DNA from: Oxyruncus cristatus
Taxonomy: Eukaryota > Chordata > Aves > Passeriformes > Cotingidae
Assembly: GCA_013399855.1 (NCBI GenBank)
Contig: VXAY01004102.1
Coordinates: 868,594-932,593 of the forward strand
Direction: 5' to 3'
DNA: 64,000 bases
The position numbers and the translations under genes were made by a program. This document shows, in pieces, positions 1 through 9,427 of this stretch (positions are counted from its first letter, which is position 1; each line of letters starts with the position of its first letter). The notes below the pieces were generated by a model. That model was not told where the DNA came from. It saw only the letters and a list, made by a program, of their open reading frames with translations, and did no database searches.

Positions 1-346
1 CCGGCACCGGCACTGGCGCAGGGGCGGGGAAGGGGGCGCTCGGCGGCCGGGAGGGGAGGGCTCGGCGCTGTCCCGAGGGTGCGGAGCACGGCCCTGCGGC
101 GGCGGGGGGAAGCAGTGGCTCTGCCGCCCGGCCCTGGGAAGTGGGCGCGGCGGCGGCGAGGGAGTGGGTCGGCGAGGGAGCGGGGCGGGGGGGGGGGTGG
201 CCGGCACCCCCTGAGGCCGGGGCCGCTGGAGCAGGAGGTCCCGGTGCTGGCGCCGGCTTTGCTGCCGATCTCCGGTGTCCTCGGAGCAGTTTGGGTTGCG
301 TCTGCCCCGCCGGCGCGGGGTGGAGTGGCGGGGCGCGGGTGGATGC

Positions 347-528
347 GGACGGGGCGGCCAGGAGGACTGCCCCACCTCCGCCGGGCTTCTCGCTGCGAGC
401 GGGGATCCTCGAACCGGGGGGAGCCACCGCCACCACNGGACGGGGCGGCAAGGAGGACTGCCCCACCTCCGCCGGGCTTCTCGCTGCGAGCGGGGATCCT
501 CGAACCGGAGGGAGCCACCGCCACCACC
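347..528. repeat. Two-copy tandem repeat (period 91 bp) in the CpG island
   Basis: Unit 1 (347-437) and unit 2 (438-528) are nearly identical. Both run from GGACGGGGCGGC through TTCTCGCTGCGAGCGGGG to CCACCGCCACCAC. The junction carries a single N at 437. It may be a real GC-rich minisatellite or an assembly duplication around an unresolved base. Both units contain the internal palindrome CTCGCTGCGAG. Confidence 0.85.
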
Positions 529-1161
529 CCGGGGCGGTGTCTGGGGGCCGGCCCCGGCAGCGATGCTCAGCTGTGATACCCGGCCGACGGAGCGGGAGCC
601 ACCGGCCACACAGCGTGGCCGCACTGAGCCCCCGGCCCGGCGAGTCCCGCTGAGCCCCTTGCCGCTGTCCCGGCCGTCCCGTAGGAAGCGCTGCCGCCGC
701 TCCCTAACTTTGTCAAACGCGGTTGCGAGGTGCAGCTCTTGCATTGTGCCGTGACTCACGCTGCCTCAGAGGCGTTCGGGGGAAGGTGAGGAGACACCGT
801 TTTATTCCGCCACCTGGAGAAATCGTGTTTTAGGCGTAAAATTCACTAGGCGAACTCACGATGCCTTCACTGTTCCCCGCCCCTTTCCCCGCAGCTGCGG
901 CTGAACACGGAGCGCGCCCGTTCCTCACACACAGCTCACCCGCGTGTTTCGGGAGCAGAACTGGACCCACCGGCAGTTCCCAACTCGGACGGCGAGCGGC
1001 CGAGGCCGGGAGCAGCCGTCCCGGTCGGAACTGGCAGCCGCTCACTGCCGAGGAGCACAACCCCCTCCCCAGGGCGGTCCGCGGCAGCCGTCGCCCTCGG
1101 AGCCCGGCGGGGGTTGCAAGTGTACGGTAGCTATCCGCTCACAGAAGGCCACCAGCCTCCT

Positions 1162-1185
1162 GCCTTATGACGGGAGTCATAAGGC
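1162..1185. repeat. Perfect 10-bp inverted repeat with 4-nt loop
   Basis: GCCTTATGAC at 1162-1171 and GTCATAAGGC at 1176-1185 are exact reverse complements around GGGA. The inner TGAC...GTCA halves resemble CRE/AP-1 half sites. It sits on the shore of the CpG island. Confidence 0.8.
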
Positions 1186-1199
1186 TTGTGTTGTTGGCG

Positions 1200-1965
1200 G
1201 GGTGGGAAGGCATTTGCCACCCACCCTTGGTCCTTCTACCCTCTCTGCCCTCCAGCACCTCTAACTGTACGGGATAAGCAACTAATTGACCTCTTCACAT
1301 TTTTAATTTTTTTTTAAACCTCTGGAATATTTTATAAGCATGCTTTCTCCCTTCTTAAAATAGAGCAGTGAGATAGTTCAACCACGTTGGTGGAATATCT
1401 TAATAGGAATGGCAGTGAGACTGTGATAGGGCAGTGTTACGTTAAGCTATGTGACTAAATATAGTCCCTTTAAGTTCATTAATTAAACAGAAGAAGTCAT
1501 ATGGACAGTTGAAAAAAATCTGTCTTCTAACTCTTAAATGTATGTGATGAGTATAAAATTGCCTTTAGGAAATTAGCTTTTACTGATATATACCCCAGAT
1601 TTCAAGAAAAGACTGCAGCATGCATTACAGTATTATTCAAAGAGTGCTGAGCACACAAAAATCAAACTTTGGAAGATGAAGACCATACATGAAACTAATT
1701 TGGTTAGTTATTTTGCATGTTATCACACAAGAGTTTTTAACTGCATTGCCAGTATAGTGGTTCTCAAATAATACACATTTGCTGTCCAATCTCGGTTACA
1801 ATGGTGTAACTTTATTCCTTTTGGAACCCCATATTTTATTCTCACTGTAGTCCATATGATCTTTATTGCCTTAGACTTGTAATGCAAATCGCTTTTTTCT
1901 CAAGATATCTTTTCATAATTTGGTCAGCAGCTATATATAATACAGTACATTCATTAAAGTACATT
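1200..1965. other. AT-rich intergenic DNA, nothing recognised
   Basis: No gene, RNA or repeat family was recognised between the CpG island and the first CR1 tip. The sequence is AT-rich with stop codons in all frames. Confidence 0.6.
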
Positions 1966-1997
1966 TCAACCCAAACCATTCTATGATTCTATGATTC
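1966..1997 (+). mobile_element. CR1 LINE, extreme 3' tip (plus orientation)
   Basis: CCCAAACCATTCTATGATTC followed by TATGATTCC is the diagnostic 3' end of CR1 retrotransposons, with tandem ATTCTATG units. Only about 30 bp is retained, an extreme 5' truncation. Confidence 0.65.
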
Positions 1998-2098
1998 CAA
2001 GACCACCTTGTCTGCAGAGAAGGTGCTTAATAACAAAGCTAATTTAGCAGCAAGTTTGTGGTTTATATATATAAACAAGCTTCCAGCATTATTCTACT

Positions 2099-2440
2099 TC
2101 ATAGAATGGTTTGGGTTTGAAGGGACCTTAAAGTCCCTTGCCATTAGCAGGGACATCTTCCACTTCACCAGGTTGTTCAAAGCCCTGTCCAGCCTAACCT
2201 TGAACACTTCCAGGGGATGGGGCATACACAGCTTCTCTGGGTAGCCTGTTCCAGTGTCTCACCACCCTCACAGTAAACAATTTTTTTCCTAACATCTAAT
2301 CTAAACCTGCCCTCTGTCAGTTCAAAGCCATTACCTCTTATCCTATCACTATATGCCCTTGCAAAAAGTCCCTCTCCATCTTTCTTGTTGGCCCCCTTTA
2401 GGTACTGGAAGGTGCTATACAGTATCCTCAGTATCCCCAT
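2099..2440 (-). mobile_element. CR1 LINE 3' end (minus orientation)
   Basis: The plus strand begins TCATAGAATGGTTTGGGTT, the complement of a CR1 3' terminus. It continues through typical CR1 3' UTR text (GAAGGGACCTTAAAG, CCTTGAACACTTCCAGGGGA, GTAGCCTGTTCCAGTG) to a 5' truncation near 2440. With the fragment at 1966-1997 it forms a tail-to-tail pair. Confidence 0.9.
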
Positions 2441-4387
2441 ATCCCTCCCTATATACTTCTTATATTTTTAATAAAATGGTATAGTGTGCACTTTAAGTTA
2501 CTTTAATTGAGTCTGTTTGACATATACAGGTCTAAAAGATGCCACAAATTTATAATGGAGGTTACATGGGTGAGAGTGAGGGAACAAGTGTGCTCCTAGA
2601 GCTGAAATCCTAACCTAAATTGCTTAGGCTGGAGATGGGGTAAGAGAGTTACTCAAAGGTGTCAGATTTAACATGGAGAGAATAAAATGGAAGAGGTGAA
2701 GGTCCAACTTACTAAAAGGGCAGAAGGTGTCTCTGAGCAATGCAGTAGAAATTTAAGAACATAGATGGCATCAGTCCAGCTGTACATCATCTTCAGAAGT
2801 CATGGCAGTCTATTTAAGCCTACCCCACTGCTTGCCAGCTTGGAGGAGGTAACTGCTGGGGCCAAGTGTCCTGACATCCTCCCCTCCCTTCTCCTTATGT
2901 GGGGCAAATTTTCTGGTATGTTTGCCCTGAACCACTTCACTAAAGGGTGATTTTGACCAAGGGAATTGATCCATCTTCCAGGAAGACTCCAGTTCACCAC
3001 AGTGGGTTCAGATCTGTAAATCTGAAAGGTGTTCAGTTTGCCAGATATTTCACTGTGGTGGAGAGAGTTTTACACATCCTTTCCTATATTTTTCTGTTCC
3101 CTCTCCTCCCCTCTCCTCCCTTCCTCTCCTTGGATTCAGCTACTGTTGCATTTGAGAGGGAAATAATATTTCCCACTGATTTTCATGTTAACAATAACTG
3201 TCTGTGAACTGAAGACAGTGCATTATATGAACACTTAAATTAAAGGCTGTTTGATAAGAGGAATGTCTTCTGTTTTGTTTTCTCACTTTAAAGATAACAA
3301 ATAAAAACCATCCCAAATAATAATAATAACAACAGAACCAAATTTCCTCTTTGTTAAACTGGCATAACTTCTTTGGAGCTGTATCAAGGCCAGAAGAGTT
3401 TGTATATACACAGCAGCATGCATTCAGCTAGCCAATGTTGGCACTAAATCTCAGAAATTATTAATTACAAAATATAATTGAAGGGCAAAAGCGAGATCAC
3501 ATAAATACATATTTCCTAAATCAAGTACCGGAAAAAAAAGTATATTTATTTCTCATGTGAAGGTAATTTTTATCTGAAGGAGATTTTATTCTTGGCTTCC
3601 TTTTTCTCCAGCTTTCTTTAAAGAAAACATTTTTATGGGTATCACTGCTTTTGTTCTGAGTTACAACTGCTGTTTCCCTTTTTTGCCCCTTACAGCATCT
3701 TATAATCTATGTCTACTTTAGGAATACTTTTTGTCTGTGTGTCTTTCTGTTTTTTCACTGTAGACCATTATCCCCTGAAACCTAAATGTCCAGGAAATAA
3801 GCTTCTGGGTTCCAATCCTCTTATCTTTACTCAAAAGTATTTTTTAGTTCTTCGGGTTCCTAATATGTTTTTCCAAGTCTTCTTTAGCTATATTGTACAA
3901 ACTGCCCTTTCAAAATACACTCAAGCTCTTGCTTGCATATGTCTCATTTTGCCATTAGAATATACAGTATACTGTACAGGTCTAATATTTTTTTTGTGTA
4001 CATTCATTCCACACGATTCCAAAATCCATTTTCTTCTGTTTGGCAGTACTTTTGGCAATTGCAGTTTTTACTGCTTGATGTTTCTGCATTTTCTTCTAGT
4101 TCAGACTAACTGAAGCATTAGGATGAGCTCATTGTACTGGATTTGACACATCATGGAAGCATTCTGGCACAAAAGCCTGACTTTCTTACTATCAGTCCCT
4201 TGGGGAGGAGTTCTGCATCATGAAGGAGCTGTGCATAACCCTACTGTCCTGTCAGGGCTTGCAATGGGCCAGTCTCTTCTGCTGAACAAAGCTCCTGAGC
4301 GGCCCCTCTTAGAAATAAATGAGGTCCTAAGCCATAAAGAGTTCTCTGGTGATGTCTTTCAGAAGATCTGGTTAATCTCCTAGCAGA
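2441..4387. other. AT-rich intergenic DNA, nothing firm
   Basis: No gene recognised. Around 2750 the string TTAAGAACATAGATGGCATCAG vaguely recalls the start of an old amniote LINE 3' end, too weak to call. The open frame at 3709-4113 is low-complexity hydrophobic translation of T-rich DNA and has no recognisable family. Confidence 0.5.
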
Positions 4388-4475
4388 TTTCCTTCCTTCC
4401 TTCCCTTCCCTGCCTCCCTTCCTTCCTCCATTCCTCCCTTCCTTTCTTTCTTCCTTCCTTCCTCCCTTCCTTCCT
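4388..4475. repeat. (CCTT)n polypyrimidine tract
   Basis: About 88 bp made only of C and T, apart from rare single interruptions (the G of CTGCC, the A of TCCAT), mainly CCTT/CCCTT units. Such tracts can form triplex DNA. Confidence 0.9.
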
Positions 4476-5510
4476 GATGAACATTTCTTTTCTCATTCAC
4501 TCAGACATAGTCTCACTGCCATGTCTTCCATAGATCTGGCTTTAATTAGCTTTCCGTGGTAAAACAGTGCTCTCAGGAATGTGTGCACATGAAATCAATT
4601 TCTCAGGAGCACCACGTAAGAGCTATTCTCCAAAATGTTTGGGGCTTTTAAGTGTTTTCAATAAATTCATGTTTAAACTGTACATGCAGGTGTCAGTGAA
4701 AGTTGTAATATAGGCTCTATGTTTAATATTTATGCACTAAAGTACTTAATTGCCTTTTTGCCCAACTAGCTTCATTCACAATAGGCACATGCCACTGTAT
4801 GCACATGTAACAGAAATACTTCACTGCAGAGGAAGGATGCATTTCCTTTCAACGAAGCCTATATTTCAGCAAATTAACATAAGCACAAATCAGAAATACA
4901 TTGGTAAATTGGTACGCTGTTTAGAAAATTAATATTAAATTACTATATATTTTTAAAACATATCAGGTATAAACAGCTCTTGCTTGCTTGCTTTAGCTTA
5001 AGAATATTTTATGTATATGACTACAAGTAGATTTGCATAGAAACATTTTTCAAACTAGGTACTTACTTTTAAAATTGAAAAAGAAGGTTGAATCAAATGT
5101 GTAGATACATTAGCCTACTTTTGCAACTACAAATATTACACTGGAGTATTTCCTGGTTTCTGAAGCTGATTTGCTTTATAAAATCCTGGTCCTGATATGT
5201 GTATTTGGTACACCTAAATCTCTTTTCTTTACTGTTAATTTTCATGTGAAAATGCCAATGCATATGCACCCACCACAGGAGGTCAGGAAAGAAAGAGACA
5301 CAATGTAGTGCAGTTCTTAGGTGCACACCTAAATTTAAGGAGACTGTAAATCAAAGTAGTGGGACTGATTACACACTTATGTTTTGGGCATATACTTACA
5401 TTTTAGGTGCATATATAAACTTCATGGTGAATTGGGGCTGTAGTTTCTTTTACTATATTTCCAGAATGTCTAAACATTAGAAACATGTAAATACATTCAA
5501 CTGTACGCTC
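4476..5510. other. AT-rich intergenic DNA, nothing recognised
   Basis: No coding, RNA or repeat signal recognised between the pyrimidine tract and the GATA array. Confidence 0.55.
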
Positions 5511-5531
5511 TAGATAGGTAGATAGATAGAT

Positions 5532-5624
<93 letters not shown>

Positions 5625-5660
5625 TAGATAGATAGATAGATAGATAGACAGATAGATAAA
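5511..5660. repeat. (GATA)n microsatellite
   Basis: About 150 bp of TAGA/GATA units with two ATTAGATA interruptions and degenerate ends (GATAGGTA on the left, GACAGATAGATAAATGG on the right). Likely length-polymorphic. Confidence 0.97.
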
Positions 5661-6329
5661 TGGATTCCAGGCTTAAGCAGACAGAAAATAGCCATGCTTT
5701 GAGGACAGCATATGGATTTTAATATTACTTACGAAAGAAGAAATTATGTCTTAGAACTTTTGAGAGATTTAACTCAGGATTTCTTAAATTTACATTTGTT
5801 ATTTAGAACTGGATGCCAGTCACTTTTCAAGTCACTTCATAGTATATATTTAAATATATAATCAAAGACGTATATATGGAATGATAGAAGAAGATATAGA
5901 TATATAGGAAGACATGAAGGAAGCAAACTTTGTACAATGCTGACAACTCTTTCACTGTCATTTTGAAACCAGCATGCAGAAACCAACCAACAGACAAGCA
6001 TATTACTTTTTAAGATAAATGGGAAAAGCATTTATGGAATGCCTAAGGGGATTGCTCTGACACTGTAAGATGTAATTAAGAATTTTCAAAAGTTTGAAGA
6101 AGAAAATTAAAAGCCCCATTTTCTTTCCCCTTTTTGATCCACCTGTTTCAAATGAATTCAAGTCAAGCAAAGTGACTGTAAGACAAAGATTAAATCAGCA
6201 CAGAAGTTACGACACTGCTTTTCACTGTTCAGTACAGAGGATTTTATGGACTTTTCCAGTCTACTGCCTTTCTTTGTGGAGAATTGCAAAAGAACATTTC
6301 AAACTGATATGTCAGCAGAGGTTGTTAAT

Positions 6330-6700
6330 ATTTGCAAAGACATTTATAAATACTAACAATGGAGGACTAGATGGTATCTATCCAAGGCATCTAAAGAAAC
6401 TCAAAAGGGAACCTGGTACTACTTCCTTTTTTCTTATTCTCATGCCATTTCCACAACTGACAAACTACAGGATGGATAGATGCAATATAACTGCTTGTAT
6501 GTACTTAAAAGGAAGTAATCCTTTCTTATGTATGATGAGTTTCAGCAAGGCAGTACTTGGAGTTGCTGGCAGAATATTAAATGGTCCAATGAGCCAGTCA
6601 GAGCATTGTAATATTTTTTTAAAGTCCTTAACATCATCAGCAAAAGAAACTAAGACATTTAAGGGCTTAAATGGGCAAAAATGTGTCACCTAGATCAAAC
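6330..6700 (+). mobile_element. Possible degraded CR1/L3-like LINE reverse-transcriptase remnant
   Basis: This lies inside the longest plus-strand frame of the window (6094-6693). The translation GLDGIYPRHLKKLKREPG resembles the G-P-D-G-I-x-P-x-x-L-K-E-L motif of CR1/L3 reverse transcriptases. QLTNYRMD about 20 residues later is reminiscent of the SNYRPV motif. Nothing further along matches, and no target-site duplication or 3' tip is visible. It could be chance, hence low confidence. Confidence 0.3.
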
Positions 6701-6883
6701 TAATAATATATATATAACCACACACCAGGAGAAGTGGATGAAGAAAAAAGATACAGTTAACCAATACTGGACCTTTAATGACCACTTTCAGACTTTGTTT
6801 TGTCTAAGAGTCTATATTATGATCTTCTGGGTATATATATTTAGCACCCAGCTCCAGGCCTTCTCTGCAGTGCAAAATTAAAT

Positions 6884-6912
6884 TAATAATAATGATAATA
6901 ATGATAATAACA
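6884..6912. repeat. AAT/GAT trinucleotide-rich microsatellite
   Basis: Short run of AATAATGATAATAATGATAA type. Confidence 0.8.
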
Positions 6913-8569
6913 ACAATACCAGCAAAATCATATAGCCACTGTTCTATTGCACAGATCTTCAAGGACAGGTTGCAGCAAGGAGAGGCAGTTGCAGACAAAC
7001 TCTTCTCTTCACTACAGCCTTGCCTCCTCCAGCTGATTGAATTCTCTTTCTGCTCCTTCCAAGACTTCTTTGTGTGCCAGATTCATGGGTTTCTTGTTTA
7101 CCCAGGCAGACTCTTTTCCATGCTACATCTCTGTTCCCCACGGAGGCATCAGTGGTGTCAATATATGCCCAGGTTCTCCATAGGCAGGGCAGGGTGCTGT
7201 GAGGAAAAAGACAGGGCAGCACCCTTGCTGTGTAGGAACAGCAGAGTGCACACAAGGAGGCAATTCTGTAATGTCCCAGCAATTTTTCCAAAAATCATCC
7301 CACTGGCAAGGGACAGAGACTGAGTGACTTCTATGCCAAACTCAGCAGACATCACTGTATACCATGTGGAAGAAGCACATTTGGGGTTTGGCACTGGTCA
7401 CAAGCTAAATATGCTAACTGGCATGTCTTCCAAGAAAGACTTCAACAGAAGGTTATATGGTATTTCAGGTTTTCCTACCAAAGTGAAATCTCCTGCAAGC
7501 ACACATGATGCTCTTGAAATGAAGCCCTCTGCTTTGGTGGTCCTGTCAGTGGAAGGGTTAGAGAGGTGTTTGCATGGCTCTGGACCAAGGGAAGTGAATA
7601 AAAAACCTGATTTAGACACCCTATAGATAGAAAAAATAATTTTCGAATATGGAAGGCAGTGGTAGAAAGAGAGTATTCACTCTTAGTAATAAAAAAACAG
7701 ACTAGGAAGGCATCATTTACCCTTGATAAATCAGAAATGACATCAAAGAGAGCTAGTATTACAAACTATTAATGAAAGACATAATAATGAAACAAATCAC
7801 ATAATAGATCACAACGAAGTGATTCAGTGTAATGAATACTGATATTAAGTAAGTGAACTGTGCACTCTGGGGATACAATTTCAAGTCCATTCCAGAGAGC
7901 ATGGTAGCAGTGTGAGAAAGAAAAAAAAAGCACTGTTAGAAGAAATTGAATCTGTTCCACTGCCCACACTGACCACATCCACACCTTACACCTTTTGATG
8001 GCACAGGTAGGTATAGGTAGATAAAAAGACCAAGACCAATTACATGCATTTATTTTTTTTTTTTTGTCAAAGTAACAACTGAGATTTCCACACATATACA
8101 GATTTCAAGCATCCTCATTTCATAGAATAATGTGAGTAAATAAACATTAAACATATTAAAAAGACAGCCAGACAGTGTTTCATCAACACAGATAAGAAAC
8201 TCATTTAATTCTTGCAATTATAGAAAGCACATTGCTGCTACAGAACATGATGGCATCTTGAGGGTGAAACAGGTCTAAATTTCAGATCTTCACAAAGATT
8301 TTAGATTTTGGAGGTACAAAAGGTGAAGCCTTTGATTAACAGAGGGATGCCCTATGTAGCTTGTATACAATATTTGTATTTTGATCACACACATGAAACT
8401 TCTGGTGATGTGCAGGTCATGATTTCCGTTCAGACTTGTCTGGATCCTAAACTCTTCCTGATTCTTTTCTGGCAATATCAAAGCCTACCAAACCAAACAT
8501 TAATTTGTGCATTTATAGCTAAATATGTTACTTTTTACTGTGCATTTCTAAAAATAATTGTTCTGGTTT
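6913..8569. other. Intergenic DNA; 6950-7620 GC-richer but unidentified
   Basis: The segment 6950-7620 is GC-richer than its surroundings and open in several frames (6892-7323, 7324-7626 plus; 6959-7291 minus). None of the translations shows a recognisable motif, initiation context or splice structure. It may be an old transposon. The remainder is AT-rich. Confidence 0.4.
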
Positions 8570-8612
8570 GGGGGGGGGGGGGGTTATTTTTTTTGGGTTT
8601 TTTTTTTTTTTT
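8570..8612. repeat. G14 homopolymer followed by T-rich tract
   Basis: Fourteen consecutive G (8570-8583) are followed by TTATTTTTTTTGGGT and a long T run. It is prone to polymerase slippage and sequencing error. Confidence 0.9.
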
Positions 8613-8871
8613 GAAGTAAAGGCATTCACACATATTACACTGGAAAGCCAGTTAGATGGCTAAGGACAGGCACTGCAAAAGTCACTGAGCTGAGCAGGGA
8701 GCTGCCTAAGCCTGCCAGTAAACCATTGCAGTGTTCCTGATAACAGCCTCTCTTAAGACACATTTTGGATCTAAAGGTTCGCAGCTGAGTTTCTGTCTCA
8801 GCTACAAGGTTTTACAACCAATGTCAGTGAGAAGCTTACCAACACAGGGTGAACTCCTGAATAACAAGGTC

Positions 8872-8877
8872 TTTATT
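8872..8877 (-). terminator. Candidate polyadenylation signal of the PLAT gene
   Basis: TTTATT on plus is AATAAA on the coding strand, about 500 nt beyond the stop at 9373. A weaker ATTAAA lies closer at 9241-9246. The sequence does not decide between them, and in AT-rich DNA either may be chance. Confidence 0.3.
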
Positions 8878-9372
8878 ACTCTCTGTTATGGTATTATAGA
8901 AAAGAGCAGCAATATATGGTAAGGCTGAAGCATTGTGCAATTTGTTTGGAAAATGATTTAGAGAAAATCCAAATTTTAATAAATATTGAAATTGAAAAAG
9001 ATTTATCAAATTAGTAAATACTGACAGATTTGATACAAGAGCTAAACTTAGCTTACCCACAAATTATTGCTGAAACAAAAATATTTGAGTATGTTACTAC
9101 ATTTTTCTACCATTATGATTGCTCAGATCAAGTCCACAGAGCCATGTGTACATATTTGAATTTCTGATATCTAAATTTCAGTCATGTGAAGTTTTTGGGC
9201 ATCTCTAATAGGATCATAATTCTGTGTTCACATAGACACATTTAATTAACTGTTTTTAACTCATTGTTTTGACATTTCTGCACAAAAATTACAATACCTT
9301 CAGAATTATAAAATAAAATCAAATCAGCATGAATTTAGAGAAGCAACACAGAAAGAATCAGAAATCAAGCAG

Positions 9373-9427
9373 CTATGGATAAAGTTGCACTGTGGTGAGG
9401 CCATCACTTTCATCTTCAGAAAGCCAC
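9373..9427 (-). CDS. Terminal coding exon of PLAT gene (PLAT 8 end and stop)
   Basis: Acceptor CCCTTAAG, phase 2 start. It encodes WLSEDESDG then LTTVQLYP and TAG. Joined to the previous exon this gives the C-R-W-L-x-x-D-E-x-D-G closing strand typical of PLAT domains. Eighteen codons including the stop. Confidence 0.9.

Larger units (their letters stand above)
1..1200. promoter_or_regulatory. CpG island, probable promoter of an unidentified transcript
   Basis: The first 1.2 kb is strongly GC- and CpG-rich, with many GGGCGG/CCGCCC (Sp1-like) boxes, and drops abruptly to AT-rich sequence after about 1260. Such islands usually mark vertebrate promoters. On the plus strand an AAG|GTGAG donor-like site at 785/786 could end a non-coding first exon. 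On the minus strand a donor-like GGTGAGCT lies near 937. Open frames here are long only because of the base composition and match no family I know. The island is about 8 kb beyond the 3' end of the PLAT gene, so it more likely belongs to a neighbour to the left, or to a non-coding RNA, than to the PLAT gene. Confidence 0.75.

Noticed and set aside
79..754. Three overlapping long plus-strand frames in the CpG island
   Set aside because: Open only because of GC-rich composition; they cross the tandem repeat and an N, and the translations are Pro/Arg/Gly-rich with no family signal.
3709..4113. 134-codon plus-strand frame, hydrophobic
   Set aside because: The translation of T-rich DNA produces Phe/Leu/Cys-rich peptides; there is no homology or start context.
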